From: Leptolyngbya sp. O-77
Lineage (GTDB): Bacteria; Cyanobacteriota; Cyanobacteriia; Elainellales; Elainellaceae
DNA length: 64,000 nucleotides
Direction: 5' to 3'
Assembly: GCF_001548395.1 (NCBI RefSeq)
Contig: NZ_AP017367.1
Location: forward strand, 4,067,001-4,131,000
Positions 35,272 through 44,740 of the stretch are shown here, in pieces; positions within the stretch are counted from its first letter, which is position 1; each line of letters opens with the position of its first letter. The notes below the pieces were generated by a model, which was given only the letters and a program-made list of their open reading frames with translations, had not been told where the DNA came from and ran no database searches. The translations under genes were made by a program, and so were the position numbers.

Positions 35272-37209
35272 CTAAGCGTCAATCAGTTCGGCTAGCTCTA
35301 GCCAGCGCTCTGTGGCGGCGTCAATTTCGGTCGTCAGGCTGGCCAGCTTTTCTGTCAACTGCTGCATTTCTGTAAAGTCGGCAGGCGGCTGGTCATAAAG
35401 CTGCTTTTCCAGCGCATCCCGTTCCGCTTCCAGGGCGGGAATTTTCGCCTCCAGGGTTTCATATTCGCGCTTTTCTTTGAAAGACAGTTTGCGCGGCTTG
35501 GTGGCGCTGCTTGAAGAATTAACCGTGCTTGCAGACTCAGAAGTCGTAGGCTTCGCGGCTGCTTTGGGAGCAGGTTTGGGCGCTTCGGCGGCCTCCTGCT
35601 TTTGCCGCTCCAGGTATTCCAGATAGGTGGTGTAGTTTCCAGGATATTGGCGAATCGTGCCGCCCGCTTCCAGCGCAAAGATCACGTCCACCACGCGATC
35701 GAGAAAGTAGCGATCGTGCGAAACGGCGATCGCACAACCGTTGAAGTCCTCCAGATATTCCTCCAGCACCGCCAGCGTTTGCACGTCCAGGTCGTTGGTC
35801 GGCTCGTCCAAAATCAGCACATTGGGTGCGCCCATCAGCACCTTTAGCAAAAACAGTCGGCGCTTTTCGCCACCGGAGAGCTTGTTGATCGGCGCATACT
35901 GCTGGTTGGGCGAAAACAGAAAGCGCTCCAGCATTTGCGACGCAGTGATGACGCTGCCGTCGGCTGTTTTTACCAGTTCCGCCACACTTTTGAGGTAGTC
36001 GATGACGCGCTGATCTTCGTTGATTTCCAGGTCTTCGGAGTGCTGGTCGAAATAGCCGATGTGGATCGTGGAGCCAATTTCGACCGTGCCCGCGTCGGGC
36101 TGCACGCGCCCGGTGATGATGTTCATCAGGGTGGATTTGCCTGCGCCGTTGCCGCCGATGATGCCGATGCGATCTTCCGGGTTGAAGCTGTGGGTAAAGT
36201 CTTTGATCAACACCCGATCGCCATAGGACTTGGAAATATTCGTGAGTTCGATGACTTTCTTGCCGATGCGGCGGCCAGCGGTGGTGATATCGACTTTGCC
36301 GTTGGCTTGTTTGAATTCCTGTGCCTGCATGTCGCGGATGCGGTCGATGCGGGCTTTTTGCTTGGTGCTGCGGGCTTTGGGGCCGCGCTTCAGCCATTCC
36401 AGCTCGCGCCGCAGCACGCCCGCATGTTTGCGCTGGGTGCTGGCGGCCGATTCTTCGGCTTCGGCTTTTTTCGTCAGGTAATAGCTATAGTTGCCGGAGT
36501 AGGCGTAGAGGTCGCCCCGGTCGATTTCCAAAATGCGATTGGTGACGCGATCGAGAAAGTAGCGATCGTGGGTGATCAGCAAAATTGCGCCACGAAAGCG
36601 CTTGAGATAGTCTTGGAGCCATTCCACCGAGAGCGCGTCGAGGTGGTTGGTGGGTTCGTCGATGAGCAGCGCGTCGGGGTCAGAAAGCAGGGCCGTGGCG
36701 ATCGCAATCCGTTTGCGGTATCCGCCTGACAGGTCGCCCACCCGCGCCTCAAAGTCCTGAATACCCAGCTTGCTGAGAATCACCTTGGCCTGGGTTTCCA
36801 GTTCCCAGGCGTTGGCCATCTCGATCTTTTGCGACACGCTCGACAGCTTGGCCATCAGCGTATCGGAGTCGCCGTGTCCATGCGCCAGCTTGTCTGAGAG
36901 GTCTTCGTACTCGCGCACCAGCGCCATCTGTTCGCCGCAGTCGGCAAAGACTTGCTCCAGCACGGTGCGGTCTTCGTCCACAATGGGCTGCTGCGGCAGA
37001 TACACGATCTTTGCACCCGGATTGCGCCAGATCTCGCCGCTGTCGGCTGGCTCCAGCCCTGCCAGCATTTTCAGCAGCGTTGATTTGCCCGATCCGTTGG
37101 TGCCGATCAGCCCCACCTTGTCGCCTTCTTCCAGGCTAAAGCTGGCATCCCGGAGAATTTCCTTGATGCCGAAATCTTTGGAGAGCGATCGCACGTTAAA
37201 GAGAGCCAT
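35272..37209 (-). CDS. uup: ABC-F ATPase, Uup-like
   Basis: 645 residues with two ABC domains and no membrane helices. Walker A sites are GTNGSGKST and GGNGAGKST, signatures LSGGYRKR and LSGGEKRR. The linker between domains is the charged ABC-F P-site tRNA motif region (RKHAGVLRRELEWLKRG). A Pro/Ala/Ser spacer and a C-terminal coiled coil (about 565-645) distinguish Uup from EttA. Uup acts on ribosomes and branched DNA intermediates. It stands alone, divergent from ftsW. Confidence 0.92.
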   Translation of the reverse strand: MALFNVRSLSKDFGIKEILRDASFSLEEGDKVGLIGTNGSGKSTLLKMLAGLEPADSGEIWRNPGAKIVYLPQQPIVDEDRTVLEQVFADCGEQMALVREYEDLSDKLAHGHGDSDTLMAKLSSVSQKIEMANAWELETQAKVILSKLGIQDFEARVGDLSGGYRKRIAIATALLSDPDALLIDEPTNHLDALSVEWLQDYLKRFRGAILLITHDRYFLDRVTNRILEIDRGDLYAYSGNYSYYLTKKAEAEESAASTQRKHAGVLRRELEWLKRGPKARSTKQKARIDRIRDMQAQEFKQANGKVDITTAGRRIGKKVIELTNISKSYGDRVLIKDFTHSFNPEDRIGIIGGNGAGKSTLMNIITGRVQPDAGTVEIGSTIHIGYFDQHSEDLEINEDQRVIDYLKSVAELVKTADGSVITASQMLERFLFSPNQQYAPINKLSGGEKRRLFLLKVLMGAPNVLILDEPTNDLDVQTLAVLEEYLEDFNGCAIAVSHDRYFLDRVVDVIFALEAGGTIRQYPGNYTTYLEYLERQKQEAAEAPKPAPKAAAKPTTSESASTVNSSSSATKPRKLSFKEKREYETLEAKIPALEAERDALEKQLYDQPPADFTEMQQLTEKLASLTTEIDAATERWLELAELIDA

Positions 37210-37372
37210 TTTTAGGGGTCAGGGGTCGGGGGTCAGGTGCTAGAGAGACAGGAATTAGGATTTTGTTTCAACGGGCTGGGCAAGTTGCGCTAGGGTTAGA
37301 GGCAGTCTGGTTTATGATAGCTGTTCGCTTGCATAGTCCGGATTTGTGAAGCGTTTTGCGAGTTGCCACGCT

Positions 37373-38764
37373 ATGAGCCGCCGCGTGAAACCTGTTGGGA
37401 AAGGTCGTCGTGTGTTGTCGAAAGCGACACCCGTAAACTCTGCTGCGCCGCCCACGATCGAGCCAATTGTTGAACCGCCTCAAAAATCTCCTGAGTTGGG
37501 CGATCGCCCTTCTGGGTCGTCTGCGCTGCCCTGGGAAAGTACGCCCGTCGATAGCTGGGCGATGGAGGCGCGGATGCTGCGCTGGCTGACGTTTTTGTGG
37601 CTGGGCCTGGGGCTGGCGGTGCTGTTTTCGGCCTCTTATGCGATCGCCGATACCGAGCATGGCAACGGTCTGTATTATATCCAGCGCCAGATTTTGTATG
37701 GCTGCGTGGGGCTGTTGGGTTTTAGCCTGTTGGTGAGTACGCCGCTGCGGTTTGTGCTGGGCATGGCAGATTTGCTGATGCTGATCTGCCTGGGGCTGAT
37801 CTTGCTAACGCTGGTGCCTGGATTTGGCACAACGGTCAACGGCGCGAGTCGCTGGCTGGCGATCGGGCCATTGCCGATTTTGCAGCCGTCGGAGTTGATC
37901 AAGCCGTTTCTGGTGCTGCAAGGGGCGCGGATTTTTGGGCGGTGGGATCGGCTGTCGTGGCGGGTGCGGTTTACCTGGTTGGGCATTTTCATGCTGCTGC
38001 TGGCCAGCATTCTGCTCCAGCCCAACCTGAGCACCACGGCGCTGTGCGGAATGCTGCTGTGGCTGATGGCGCTGGCGGCGGGGCTGCCCTGGCGATATCT
38101 GGGCGGCACGGCGATCGCCGGGCTGAGTGCCGCCGTCCTCAGCGTCAGCCTGCGCGACTATCAGCGCGATCGCATCGTGTCGTTTCTCAACCCCTGGGCC
38201 GACCCGGCGCAAAACGGCTACCAGCTAATTCAAAGCCTCCTGGCGGTTGGCTCTGGCGGACTCACGGGCAAAGGCTTTGGGCTGTCGCAGCAAAAATTGT
38301 TCTATTTGCCGATTCACTACACGGACTTTATTTTTGCAGTCTATGCTGAGGAATTTGGGTTTTTGGGCGGGCTATTGCTGCTGCTGCTGCTGGGTTCCTT
38401 TGCGGCGCTGGGGCTGCGGGTGGCGCTAAAGGCCAAAAGCCCCATCCATCAACTGGTGGCGATCGGCGTGGTGGTGCTGCTGGTGGGGCAATCGCTGCTG
38501 AATATTGGCGTGGCCACGGGGGCGCTGCCCACGACCGGACTCCCATTTCCCTTCTTTAGCTATGGCGGCAGTTCTATCATTGCCAGCCTGGTGTCGGCGG
38601 CGCTGCTGGTGCGGGTGGCGCGAGAAAGCAGCAGCGCTGCGGTGGTGTCGCTGGGCCAGGGGCGCAGGTTTGGGGGCGATCGCCCTTACAGGCGGCGACT
38701 CCGCCCTGCTCCACCAGGCGCTTTCTCAACAAAACCCAGCCCTCGCTGCCCGCATTCATCGTGA
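37373..38764 (+). CDS. ftsW: FtsW, septal peptidoglycan polymerase (SEDS family)
   Basis: About 463 residues with roughly ten membrane helices. SEDS motifs are GASRWLAIGPLPILQPSELIK (as two blocks), FLNPWADPAQNGYQLIQSL with the catalytic-loop Asp, and PTTGLPFPFFSYGGSS. It polymerises lipid II at the division site with a class b PBP. GTG 37346 is an alternative start. The last 40 residues are basic, Pro-rich and partly encoded by a HIP1 palindrome (GGDRP). RodA is the alternative but the FtsW-like GLPFPFFSYGG favours ftsW. Confidence 0.9.
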   Translation: MSRRVKPVGKGRRVLSKATPVNSAAPPTIEPIVEPPQKSPELGDRPSGSSALPWESTPVDSWAMEARMLRWLTFLWLGLGLAVLFSASYAIADTEHGNGLYYIQRQILYGCVGLLGFSLLVSTPLRFVLGMADLLMLICLGLILLTLVPGFGTTVNGASRWLAIGPLPILQPSELIKPFLVLQGARIFGRWDRLSWRVRFTWLGIFMLLLASILLQPNLSTTALCGMLLWLMALAAGLPWRYLGGTAIAGLSAAVLSVSLRDYQRDRIVSFLNPWADPAQNGYQLIQSLLAVGSGGLTGKGFGLSQQKLFYLPIHYTDFIFAVYAEEFGFLGGLLLLLLLGSFAALGLRVALKAKSPIHQLVAIGVVVLLVGQSLLNIGVATGALPTTGLPFPFFSYGGSSIIASLVSAALLVRVARESSSAAVVSLGQGRRFGGDRPYRRRLRPAPPGAFSTKPSPRCPHSS

Positions 38765-38926
38765 CCCAGCACTCATCTTTCGCGGCATCCCCGCGCTGCG
38801 ACATCGGAGCCTGATTTGATTAGGGCAAATAACCTCGAACCCTTACTGATAACCTCTACTCTATCCCCCTCAAGGCAGAGGATTAGCCGGACGACTGACA
38901 TCAGATTTATGAACTTAAATTTTGTG

Positions 38927-39931
38927 CTACGAGGCTGCAAGACGTAAAAAATTAGCAATAGATAAATAATCTCTATGCGGACGATCTGAAGTAGCTGGAG
39001 GTAGAAGAATTATGGCTCTTAAAGCTTCAGTAAACTCTTCTAGTCCTTCATCGCGGGATCTTACTCGAAGCTTATTGAGCTTACTTTGATTAAGTTCAAC
39101 TGAGTAATCTTCATCTACGAATACAAGACCACGATCATAAGCATAGTGATGCAATGCACATAAAGCTATTCCGTTAGAGGTTTCATCAGTTCCATTCTCA
39201 TGGCTTACGGGTACAATATGCGCTGCCTGTACTAGATCGAGCTGTACGCCGCACATAGCACATCGGTAGTTATAAGCGGTTAAAACTCGATCTTGGAAAC
39301 TAGAATCCCTTAATCTCTTTTTGACAGACTGAATCACCGTTTGACGAGTCCAGCTTGTTGACTCAATCTCTCCATCGTTTACTGCATAAGGATTCTCAGC
39401 CACAGTTTCAAGCACTCTAAGATCATATTCAGACTCACCAAAACCATGTAAAGATTCTAAGTTTTTGATATATTCAATGAAAAAACTAGGCTTGAAAGCG
39501 ATCGCTATTTCCTCATTGCCTTTGTCGCAAGCAGAAAACCCGTTAATGTGAGCATTTCGAAGAAATTGCTCGCGAATTTGAATCGAAGGCGAAGAGCCTA
39601 ATGTTCCAGAATGCTTGTTATAATCAAAGCCTGCAAAAACGCCGACTTCATTCCACCAGCCAAGAATTAGAGTTTTGCCCCCAATCTCAGGCTCAAAATA
39701 GCTGGTGGATAAACCCGTGATTTGAATACGGTATTCGCTTCTGGGTCTTGCTGACCCTCCCCCGTGAGTCAAATTCCAAATGTAAATGCGAACCCGATAG
39801 CTTTCATCATCCCTATAGACCTGCAACCTAAATGGATGATTATCTGGGCTTTCTAAATAAAGAACGTTCCACCCGCACTCCAAAATGGAGCGTGTTACAA
39901 GGTCGAGAAGGGCACGTTTACGCAGAACCAC
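38927..39931 (-). CDS. HNH endonuclease, probable restriction enzyme
   Basis: 334 residues. The C-terminal HNH domain (about 210-275) has CAMCG, AAHIVPVSH and ALCALHHYAYDRGL, which supply the zinc-type cysteines and the metal-binding His/Asn/His. The N-terminal 190 residues presumably recognise DNA. GTG 39931 is the start, 18 bases after the methyltransferase stop on the same strand. The region is clearly more AT-rich than its flanks, a sign of horizontal transfer. The pairing implies a type II restriction system; specificity is unknown. Confidence 0.85.
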   Translation of the reverse strand: MVLRKRALLDLVTRSILECGWNVLYLESPDNHPFRLQVYRDDESYRVRIYIWNLTHGGGSARPRSEYRIQITGLSTSYFEPEIGGKTLILGWWNEVGVFAGFDYNKHSGTLGSSPSIQIREQFLRNAHINGFSACDKGNEEIAIAFKPSFFIEYIKNLESLHGFGESEYDLRVLETVAENPYAVNDGEIESTSWTRQTVIQSVKKRLRDSSFQDRVLTAYNYRCAMCGVQLDLVQAAHIVPVSHENGTDETSNGIALCALHHYAYDRGLVFVDEDYSVELNQSKLNKLRVRSRDEGLEEFTEALRAIILLPPATSDRPHRDYLSIANFLRLAAS

Positions 39932-39949
39932 AATTCAAGTGTGTCCAGA

Positions 39950-40888
39950 TTATTCCTCAAAACGATACTGGCTTCCGATCAAGTATTCCTCGTTCAACTC
40001 AAAGGCTATCCACCTTCTATGTAAATTCTCTGCGACAAAACCCGTCGTGTTGGAACCAGCGAAAGGATCTAGTACAAGATCATTTTCATCCGTCAAAAAA
40101 TTGATGAAAAAATCAGCAAAAGAAGCGGGAAACCGTGCCGGATGAGGCTTCTTTCCTGCTTCCTTGCACCTCCGCAAATAGGAACTGTTTGATTCTGTGT
40201 TGGCTGCTTCTATGAGATTTGGTGGAATTGCCCCTGCATTATCCTTTTGAAATTTAGTAGAAATATCATGTCCGCTAGGACGTAATTTAGCTTTGTATCC
40301 ATTCTTTAGAAGCTGTTTCATGCTTTCGCTATAAGGCTTCAAAACCTTTTTATTATCAGCCTTTGGATGTTCAGTTTTGGACAACCACCAAACTACATTG
40401 ACTGAATCTTTTACTCGAATACGTCTAACAGTAACCCATTCGGCAGGGGTTGGGAGCCTAGCAGGATTATAGTGAAAGAAATCTTGAGCCAAGAAAAATC
40501 CGACTTCTTTGCATAATCGAACAAGCAATTCATATTGATAGATGCTACGCACTGGATTTCCAGGAAGATAGGCACCCCCTAAATCAATTACAAATGACCC
40601 ATCTTCAGTGAGTACCCTCTTAAATTCATGTGCGAAGGGAAGGAACCAACTAACATAAGTTTCTGCACTTTCATTCCCGTATTCTTTTTTGCGGGTAAGT
40701 GCAAAGGGAGGTGATGTCAAAATCAGGTTAACGCTGCAATCCTTCAGATCTTGTATAAGCTCAAGACTATCTCCCAAGTATGCTGCTCCATATCCCTGAG
40801 TGTAATAGGGCTGCCTATTGACTTCTGATTGCTTAGTTATTTTTTTCTTTTGAAACAATGCTAGTTGCTTAGAGCCTGCTTGAGCCAT
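39950..40888 (-). CDS. beta-class DNA methyltransferase (N4-cytosine or N6-adenine)
   Basis: 312 residues. The catalytic motif IV is TSPPFAL (about 59) and the SAM motif I DPFAGSNTTG (about 278) comes after it, the order of the beta class. SPPF favours N4-cytosine methylation, as in the PvuII family. It precedes the HNH nuclease in the same direction, as expected for a modification enzyme. Low GC content marks the pair as an island. The target site cannot be predicted; whether it is related to HIP1 is unknown. Confidence 0.9.
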   Translation of the reverse strand: MAQAGSKQLALFQKKKITKQSEVNRQPYYTQGYGAAYLGDSLELIQDLKDCSVNLILTSPPFALTRKKEYGNESAETYVSWFLPFAHEFKRVLTEDGSFVIDLGGAYLPGNPVRSIYQYELLVRLCKEVGFFLAQDFFHYNPARLPTPAEWVTVRRIRVKDSVNVVWWLSKTEHPKADNKKVLKPYSESMKQLLKNGYKAKLRPSGHDISTKFQKDNAGAIPPNLIEAANTESNSSYLRRCKEAGKKPHPARFPASFADFFINFLTDENDLVLDPFAGSNTTGFVAENLHRRWIAFELNEEYLIGSQYRFEE

Positions 40889-41329
40889 ACTCAGTTGATA
40901 GTAAATGCGTACTCTTTTTTCGCCTTAGGAGCCAAGGATAGCACGGATCGAGCTTTTTTCTCATTTAGTGCTACCCAAAAGAAACTCTCTTAACTCCCTT
41001 AGTCCAGAAACTCAAGCTCTTCTTGCCACGTTACCTAATGCCTTGATTGGCCAACAACCCTTTAGCTACCAATCCTAACCAGGGGTTAAGGCAAGCTATA
41101 CGAGAGCTTTCGGGGTTCCCAAGCTTCCTGGCCTCTCTTCAACTGATATATGATCAGGACAGCATTTACAAAAATTCACAGTCCGCCGCCTCAAACAAGG
41201 CCAACGCTCAACCCTACGGCCACAACACAACCGCAAGCCCACTCCAGAGCATTTCTTCCCTCTTCGTTCTTCCCCCTTCGTTCTTCCCCCCTTCGTTCTT
41301 CCCCCCTTCATTCCTCCCCCTTCCCCACC
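40889..41329. other. spacer with pyrimidine-rich tandem repeat
   Basis: 440 bases between the restriction island and the hydrolase. The end holds a 15-base TTCGTTCTTCCCCCC-type repeat in about four copies (41253-41320). No other feature seen. Confidence 0.5.
41253..41320 (+). repeat. pyrimidine-rich 15-bp tandem repeat
   Basis: About four copies of a CTTCGTTCTTCCCC word immediately before the hydrolase gene. The all-pyrimidine strand could form unusual structure. The length should be variable. Confidence 0.85.
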
Positions 41330-42217
41330 ATGCCCCTCACCCAAACCCCTACCATCTCCACCCAAACCTGGCACTGGCGCGGCTTCCCGATTCGCTATCA
41401 GCAGGCAGGCAGTGCGGGTGTGCCGATGCTGCTGGTGCATGGCTTTGGCGCATCCAGCGACCACTGGCGCAAAAATCTGCCAGTCCTGGCCCAAACAAAC
41501 CGCGTGTTTGCCATCGATCTGATCGGTTTTGGCTATTCTGCCAAGCCGACACCGGGAGAGGAGATTCAATATACGTTTGAAACTTGGGGACAGCAACTTC
41601 TTGACTTTTGTCGCGAGGTGATTGGCGAGCCGGTGCTGCTGGTGGGCAATTCGATTGGCTGTGTGGCAGCGTTGCAGGCGGCGGTGCTGGAGCCAGCGTG
41701 GGTGCGCGGCGTGGCCATGCTCGACTGTTCGCTGCGGATGCTGCATGACCGCAAGCGGGCAACCCTGCCCTGGTATCGGCGGTTTGGCTCGGTGTGGCTT
41801 CAGCAAGTGCTGGCCAACCGGGCGATCGGGCAGTTCTTCTTTTCGCAAATTGCCCAGCCCAAGACGGTTCGCAAGGTGCTGCTGCAAGCCTATGGCCGCA
41901 AGGATGCCGTGACCAATGAACTGGTGGACTTGCTGCTGAAGCCAGCCTTTGAGCCGGGCGCAGTGGATGTGTTCTTGGCGTTTATCCGCTATTCGCAGGG
42001 GCCGCTGGCGGAAGATTTGCTTCCCCAAGTGACCTGCCCGGTGCTGGTGCTATGGGGCACTGAAGACCCGTGGGAGCCGATCGCCCTCGGCCGCGAATTT
42101 GCCAACTACCCCTGCGTCCAGGATTTTATTCCTCTGGAAGGGTTGGGACATTGCCCCCAGGACGAAGCCCCGGAGGTGGTCAATCCAATTTTGCAGCAGT
42201 GGGCAGCAGGCTTCTAG
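41330..42217 (+). CDS. alpha/beta hydrolase (pheophytinase-like clade)
   Basis: 295 residues. The oxyanion motif LLVHGFGASSDHW, nucleophile elbow GNSIGC (about 103-108), acid in LWGTEDPWEP and final His in GLGHCPQDE are all present. Cyanobacterial and chloroplast relatives include chlorophyll-dephytylating enzymes, but many paralogs have unknown substrates. ATG 41330 follows the repeat; the frame continues upstream through low-complexity sequence that is not protein-like. Confidence 0.88.
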   Translation: MPLTQTPTISTQTWHWRGFPIRYQQAGSAGVPMLLVHGFGASSDHWRKNLPVLAQTNRVFAIDLIGFGYSAKPTPGEEIQYTFETWGQQLLDFCREVIGEPVLLVGNSIGCVAALQAAVLEPAWVRGVAMLDCSLRMLHDRKRATLPWYRRFGSVWLQQVLANRAIGQFFFSQIAQPKTVRKVLLQAYGRKDAVTNELVDLLLKPAFEPGAVDVFLAFIRYSQGPLAEDLLPQVTCPVLVLWGTEDPWEPIALGREFANYPCVQDFIPLEGLGHCPQDEAPEVVNPILQQWAAGF

Positions 42218-42259
42218 GCACTAAGCCAAGTGCAGCGAACCTGGCTTAGATGCCTGTCG

Positions 42260-43258
42260 CTATAGCGGTACGATTTCGCTGAGGAAGGAGACATGTTGGG
42301 CGATCGCCCCTGAAATTTGCCCAGTAATCTGGTGCGTAATCGGCAGGCTGTCTACTGCCATGCCCGCGCAGAGCAGCATCATGTAGAAGATGGAGTACTT
42401 AAAGAGCGATCGCGCAGAGTCATAGTCCATCGGGTTTTTGAGCAGGGCCCAGGCTTTTTTCAGGAAAACCGCAGCCAGTCCCAGCGCCGCCACCAGATAC
42501 ACTGCCCCCATCACGCCGAGGGGGAACACCAGCAGCAGCGTCACCGGAATCATAATCAGCGTGTAGATCCAAATTTGCTTGGCGGTGGCAACCTGTCCGG
42601 CGACCACAGGCAGCATCGGCACGCCGACCTTTTCGTAGTCCTTCTGAATCATCATCGCCAGCGCCCAGAAGTGGGGCGGTGTCCAGAAGAAGATGATGGC
42701 AAAGAACACCCAGGCGGCCCAGCTTAGCTCGCCCGTCACCGCCGCCCAGCCCACTAGCGGCGGAATTGCGCCCGCTGCACCACCGATGACGATGTTCTGT
42801 GTGCTGTGGCGCTTGAGCCAGTGCGTGTAGACCAGCACGTAGGTCACAATGCCCGACATGGCCAGACAGGCGCTCAGCAGATTGGCGAACACCGTCAGCA
42901 GCGAGAACGAGATAAGCGCGAGGGCGATCGCAAAAATCAGGGCATCTCGCGGCTGGATGCGGCCTGAGGGCAGCGGGCGGTGGCGCGTGCGCTCCATGTC
43001 GTAGTCAATATCACGGTCATAGAGACAGTTAATCGTATTGGCAGAGGCAGCGGCGAGGGTGCCACTCAGCAGCGTCACCAGCGCCAGCACAGGGTCTACC
43101 TCACCGTGGGCGGCAATCCACATACTGCCTGCGGTGGTAATCAGCAGCAGGATAATGATGCGGGGTTTTGTGAGCTGCCAGTAGCTCTGAACGACTTGCC
43201 AAACATTTTGGTGATGGCGGATGGAATCGGTGCAAACGGTATCTTGCATTAGCAGCAT
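42260..43258 (-). CDS. ctaB: CtaB, protoheme IX farnesyltransferase (haem O synthase)
   Basis: 332 residues, about nine membrane helices. The prenyltransferase motif NCLYDRDIDYDMERT (about 93) and the DYDSARSLFKYS end motif are present. It farnesylates haem B for cytochrome oxidase. It follows ctaA on the same strand with a 184-base gap. The oxidase subunit genes themselves are not in this window. ATG 43249 is a possible alternative start. Confidence 0.95.
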   Translation of the reverse strand: MLLMQDTVCTDSIRHHQNVWQVVQSYWQLTKPRIIILLLITTAGSMWIAAHGEVDPVLALVTLLSGTLAAASANTINCLYDRDIDYDMERTRHRPLPSGRIQPRDALIFAIALALISFSLLTVFANLLSACLAMSGIVTYVLVYTHWLKRHSTQNIVIGGAAGAIPPLVGWAAVTGELSWAAWVFFAIIFFWTPPHFWALAMMIQKDYEKVGVPMLPVVAGQVATAKQIWIYTLIMIPVTLLLVFPLGVMGAVYLVAALGLAAVFLKKAWALLKNPMDYDSARSLFKYSIFYMMLLCAGMAVDSLPITHQITGQISGAIAQHVSFLSEIVPL

Positions 43259-43378
43259 CCTAAAAAAGCAGCGGGTCTAACCTGACCAGAGCGAAATATC
43301 GCGGGAAATCACTAAAAAAGGTTAAGGGAAAATTGAGTTGCCTTGCCCCAAAGCCGGAAATCATGAACTCTCAGGCAA

Positions 43379-43432
43379 TCCAGTCCAAAATCGAGAATCC
43401 AAAACCAAAAATCGAAAATCCAAAATCGAACC
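43379..43432. repeat. CCAAAAT-type short repeats
   Basis: Several ATCCAAAATC/AATCGAAAATCC words in the ctaA-ctaB spacer, matching the repeats at 2301-2359 and 17474-17515. Confidence 0.6.
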
Positions 43433-43442
43433 TTTGTCTTGA

Positions 43443-44447
43443 CTAAACGGGCACCGCGCCAGATGGCGGTGGCTGGGTCGGCTCGGACGACGACTGGGCC
43501 AGCGCCGCGCTTTTGACCTCAGATACAGGGCGATCGCGCCATCCCAAGGCTGTAAAGCAAACCAGCGTTCCCAGCAGGCACGCGCCGATCATCTGGTGTG
43601 CCACGGTTAGCGGCTCGACCTGCAAGTGTAGGCGATAGGTGGCCACGCCCAGCAGCACTTGCAGCCCCAAAAAAACCAGCGCCAGGCTTGCCAGCCGCCG
43701 CAGGCTGGGATGCAGCGCCGGAGTGCGCCAGGCCAGCCCCACGAGAATCAACACCGACAGACTCGCCGGAACCACCCCCAGCAGGTGTGTGTTCATCACG
43801 ACACAAAGCTGCGACCCGCCAAGGCACTGATGCAGCGCCCAGCGTGACCCCACCAGCGCCCCGGAAAGGCTCTGAGCATAAACCAGCAGCGCAGCGGCCA
43901 GGCTAAACCAGGGCAACTTGCCAACGGTTCCCGTCCCCTGGTGCGGCAAGAGCGCTACGCCCATCACCAGCAGCGTGATGAAAAACGCCAGCGCCGTGCC
44001 CAGGTGCGCGGTCACAATGTCGAACCGGAGCAATTGCGTGACGGTCAGCCCACCCAGCAAACCCTGAAACATGACAAGAAACAGGGCAAACGCCGAGGCC
44101 CAGGGCACCCAGCGGGGAATCGAGCAGCGATACCACAGGCTCATGCCCACCAGCAGCATCGTCAACAGCCCAATCAGTGAGGCATCCAGCCGATGAAACC
44201 ATTCCAAAAAAACCTGCAAATTCATCTGCTGGGTGGGCACTAGCGTGCCGTAGCAGAGGGGCCAGTCGGGGCAGGCCAGGCCGGCATTCATGACGCGGGT
44301 GGCGCTGCCGATCGCCATCAGAATCAGCGTGGCGATCGCCAATTTCCACACCAACCGCCGAATCCGCTGCACCGCGAGGGGATGACGGACGGTGGATTGC
44401 AGTTTCTCCAAGTCACTCGACGCTGCGGGTAAAGCTGCATCTGCCAT
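43443..44447 (-). CDS. ctaA: CtaA, haem A synthase
   Basis: 334 residues, about eight membrane helices. GSATRVMNAGLACPDWPLCYG is the family signature (as two adjacent blocks), followed by FLEWFHRLDASLIG with a haem-ligand His and QCLGGSQLCVVMNTHLLG. It oxidises haem O to haem A for cytochrome c oxidase. GGGAGGG stands 7 bases before ATG 44447; in-frame starts at 44453 and 44504 are less well placed. First gene of the ctaA-ctaB unit. Confidence 0.95.
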   Translation of the reverse strand: MADAALPAASSDLEKLQSTVRHPLAVQRIRRLVWKLAIATLILMAIGSATRVMNAGLACPDWPLCYGTLVPTQQMNLQVFLEWFHRLDASLIGLLTMLLVGMSLWYRCSIPRWVPWASAFALFLVMFQGLLGGLTVTQLLRFDIVTAHLGTALAFFITLLVMGVALLPHQGTGTVGKLPWFSLAAALLVYAQSLSGALVGSRWALHQCLGGSQLCVVMNTHLLGVVPASLSVLILVGLAWRTPALHPSLRRLASLALVFLGLQVLLGVATYRLHLQVEPLTVAHQMIGACLLGTLVCFTALGWRDRPVSEVKSAALAQSSSEPTQPPPSGAVPV

Positions 44448-44740
44448 GTTCATCCCTCCCAAAGATTCAAAAGCCCGCCTGAAAAACACATCCCTGAAAA
44501 ACACACCATCGTTAAGAGCATGTGCGAGTGTTCATCACGCTAGGGGGTACGCATAGGTACTACTTTAGAGACTGCTTTCGGGAATTGAGGGTAGCTTTAG
44601 GCATTTCTTTGGAATCCACTGGCGATCGCCCCCCTTCCGCTGACCTCAGGTGTTGCTTAAGCTACACTTCTCCACGCGCTCCCGCCCAAATCCGCTAGTG
44701 TGAACATAGACGACAGCGTTGGGAGGATAACGCGAGATTC

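Noticed and set aside
35935..36729. Plus-strand 264-residue frame opposite uup
   Set aside because: Antisense to a clearly coding ABC-F gene with intact Walker motifs.
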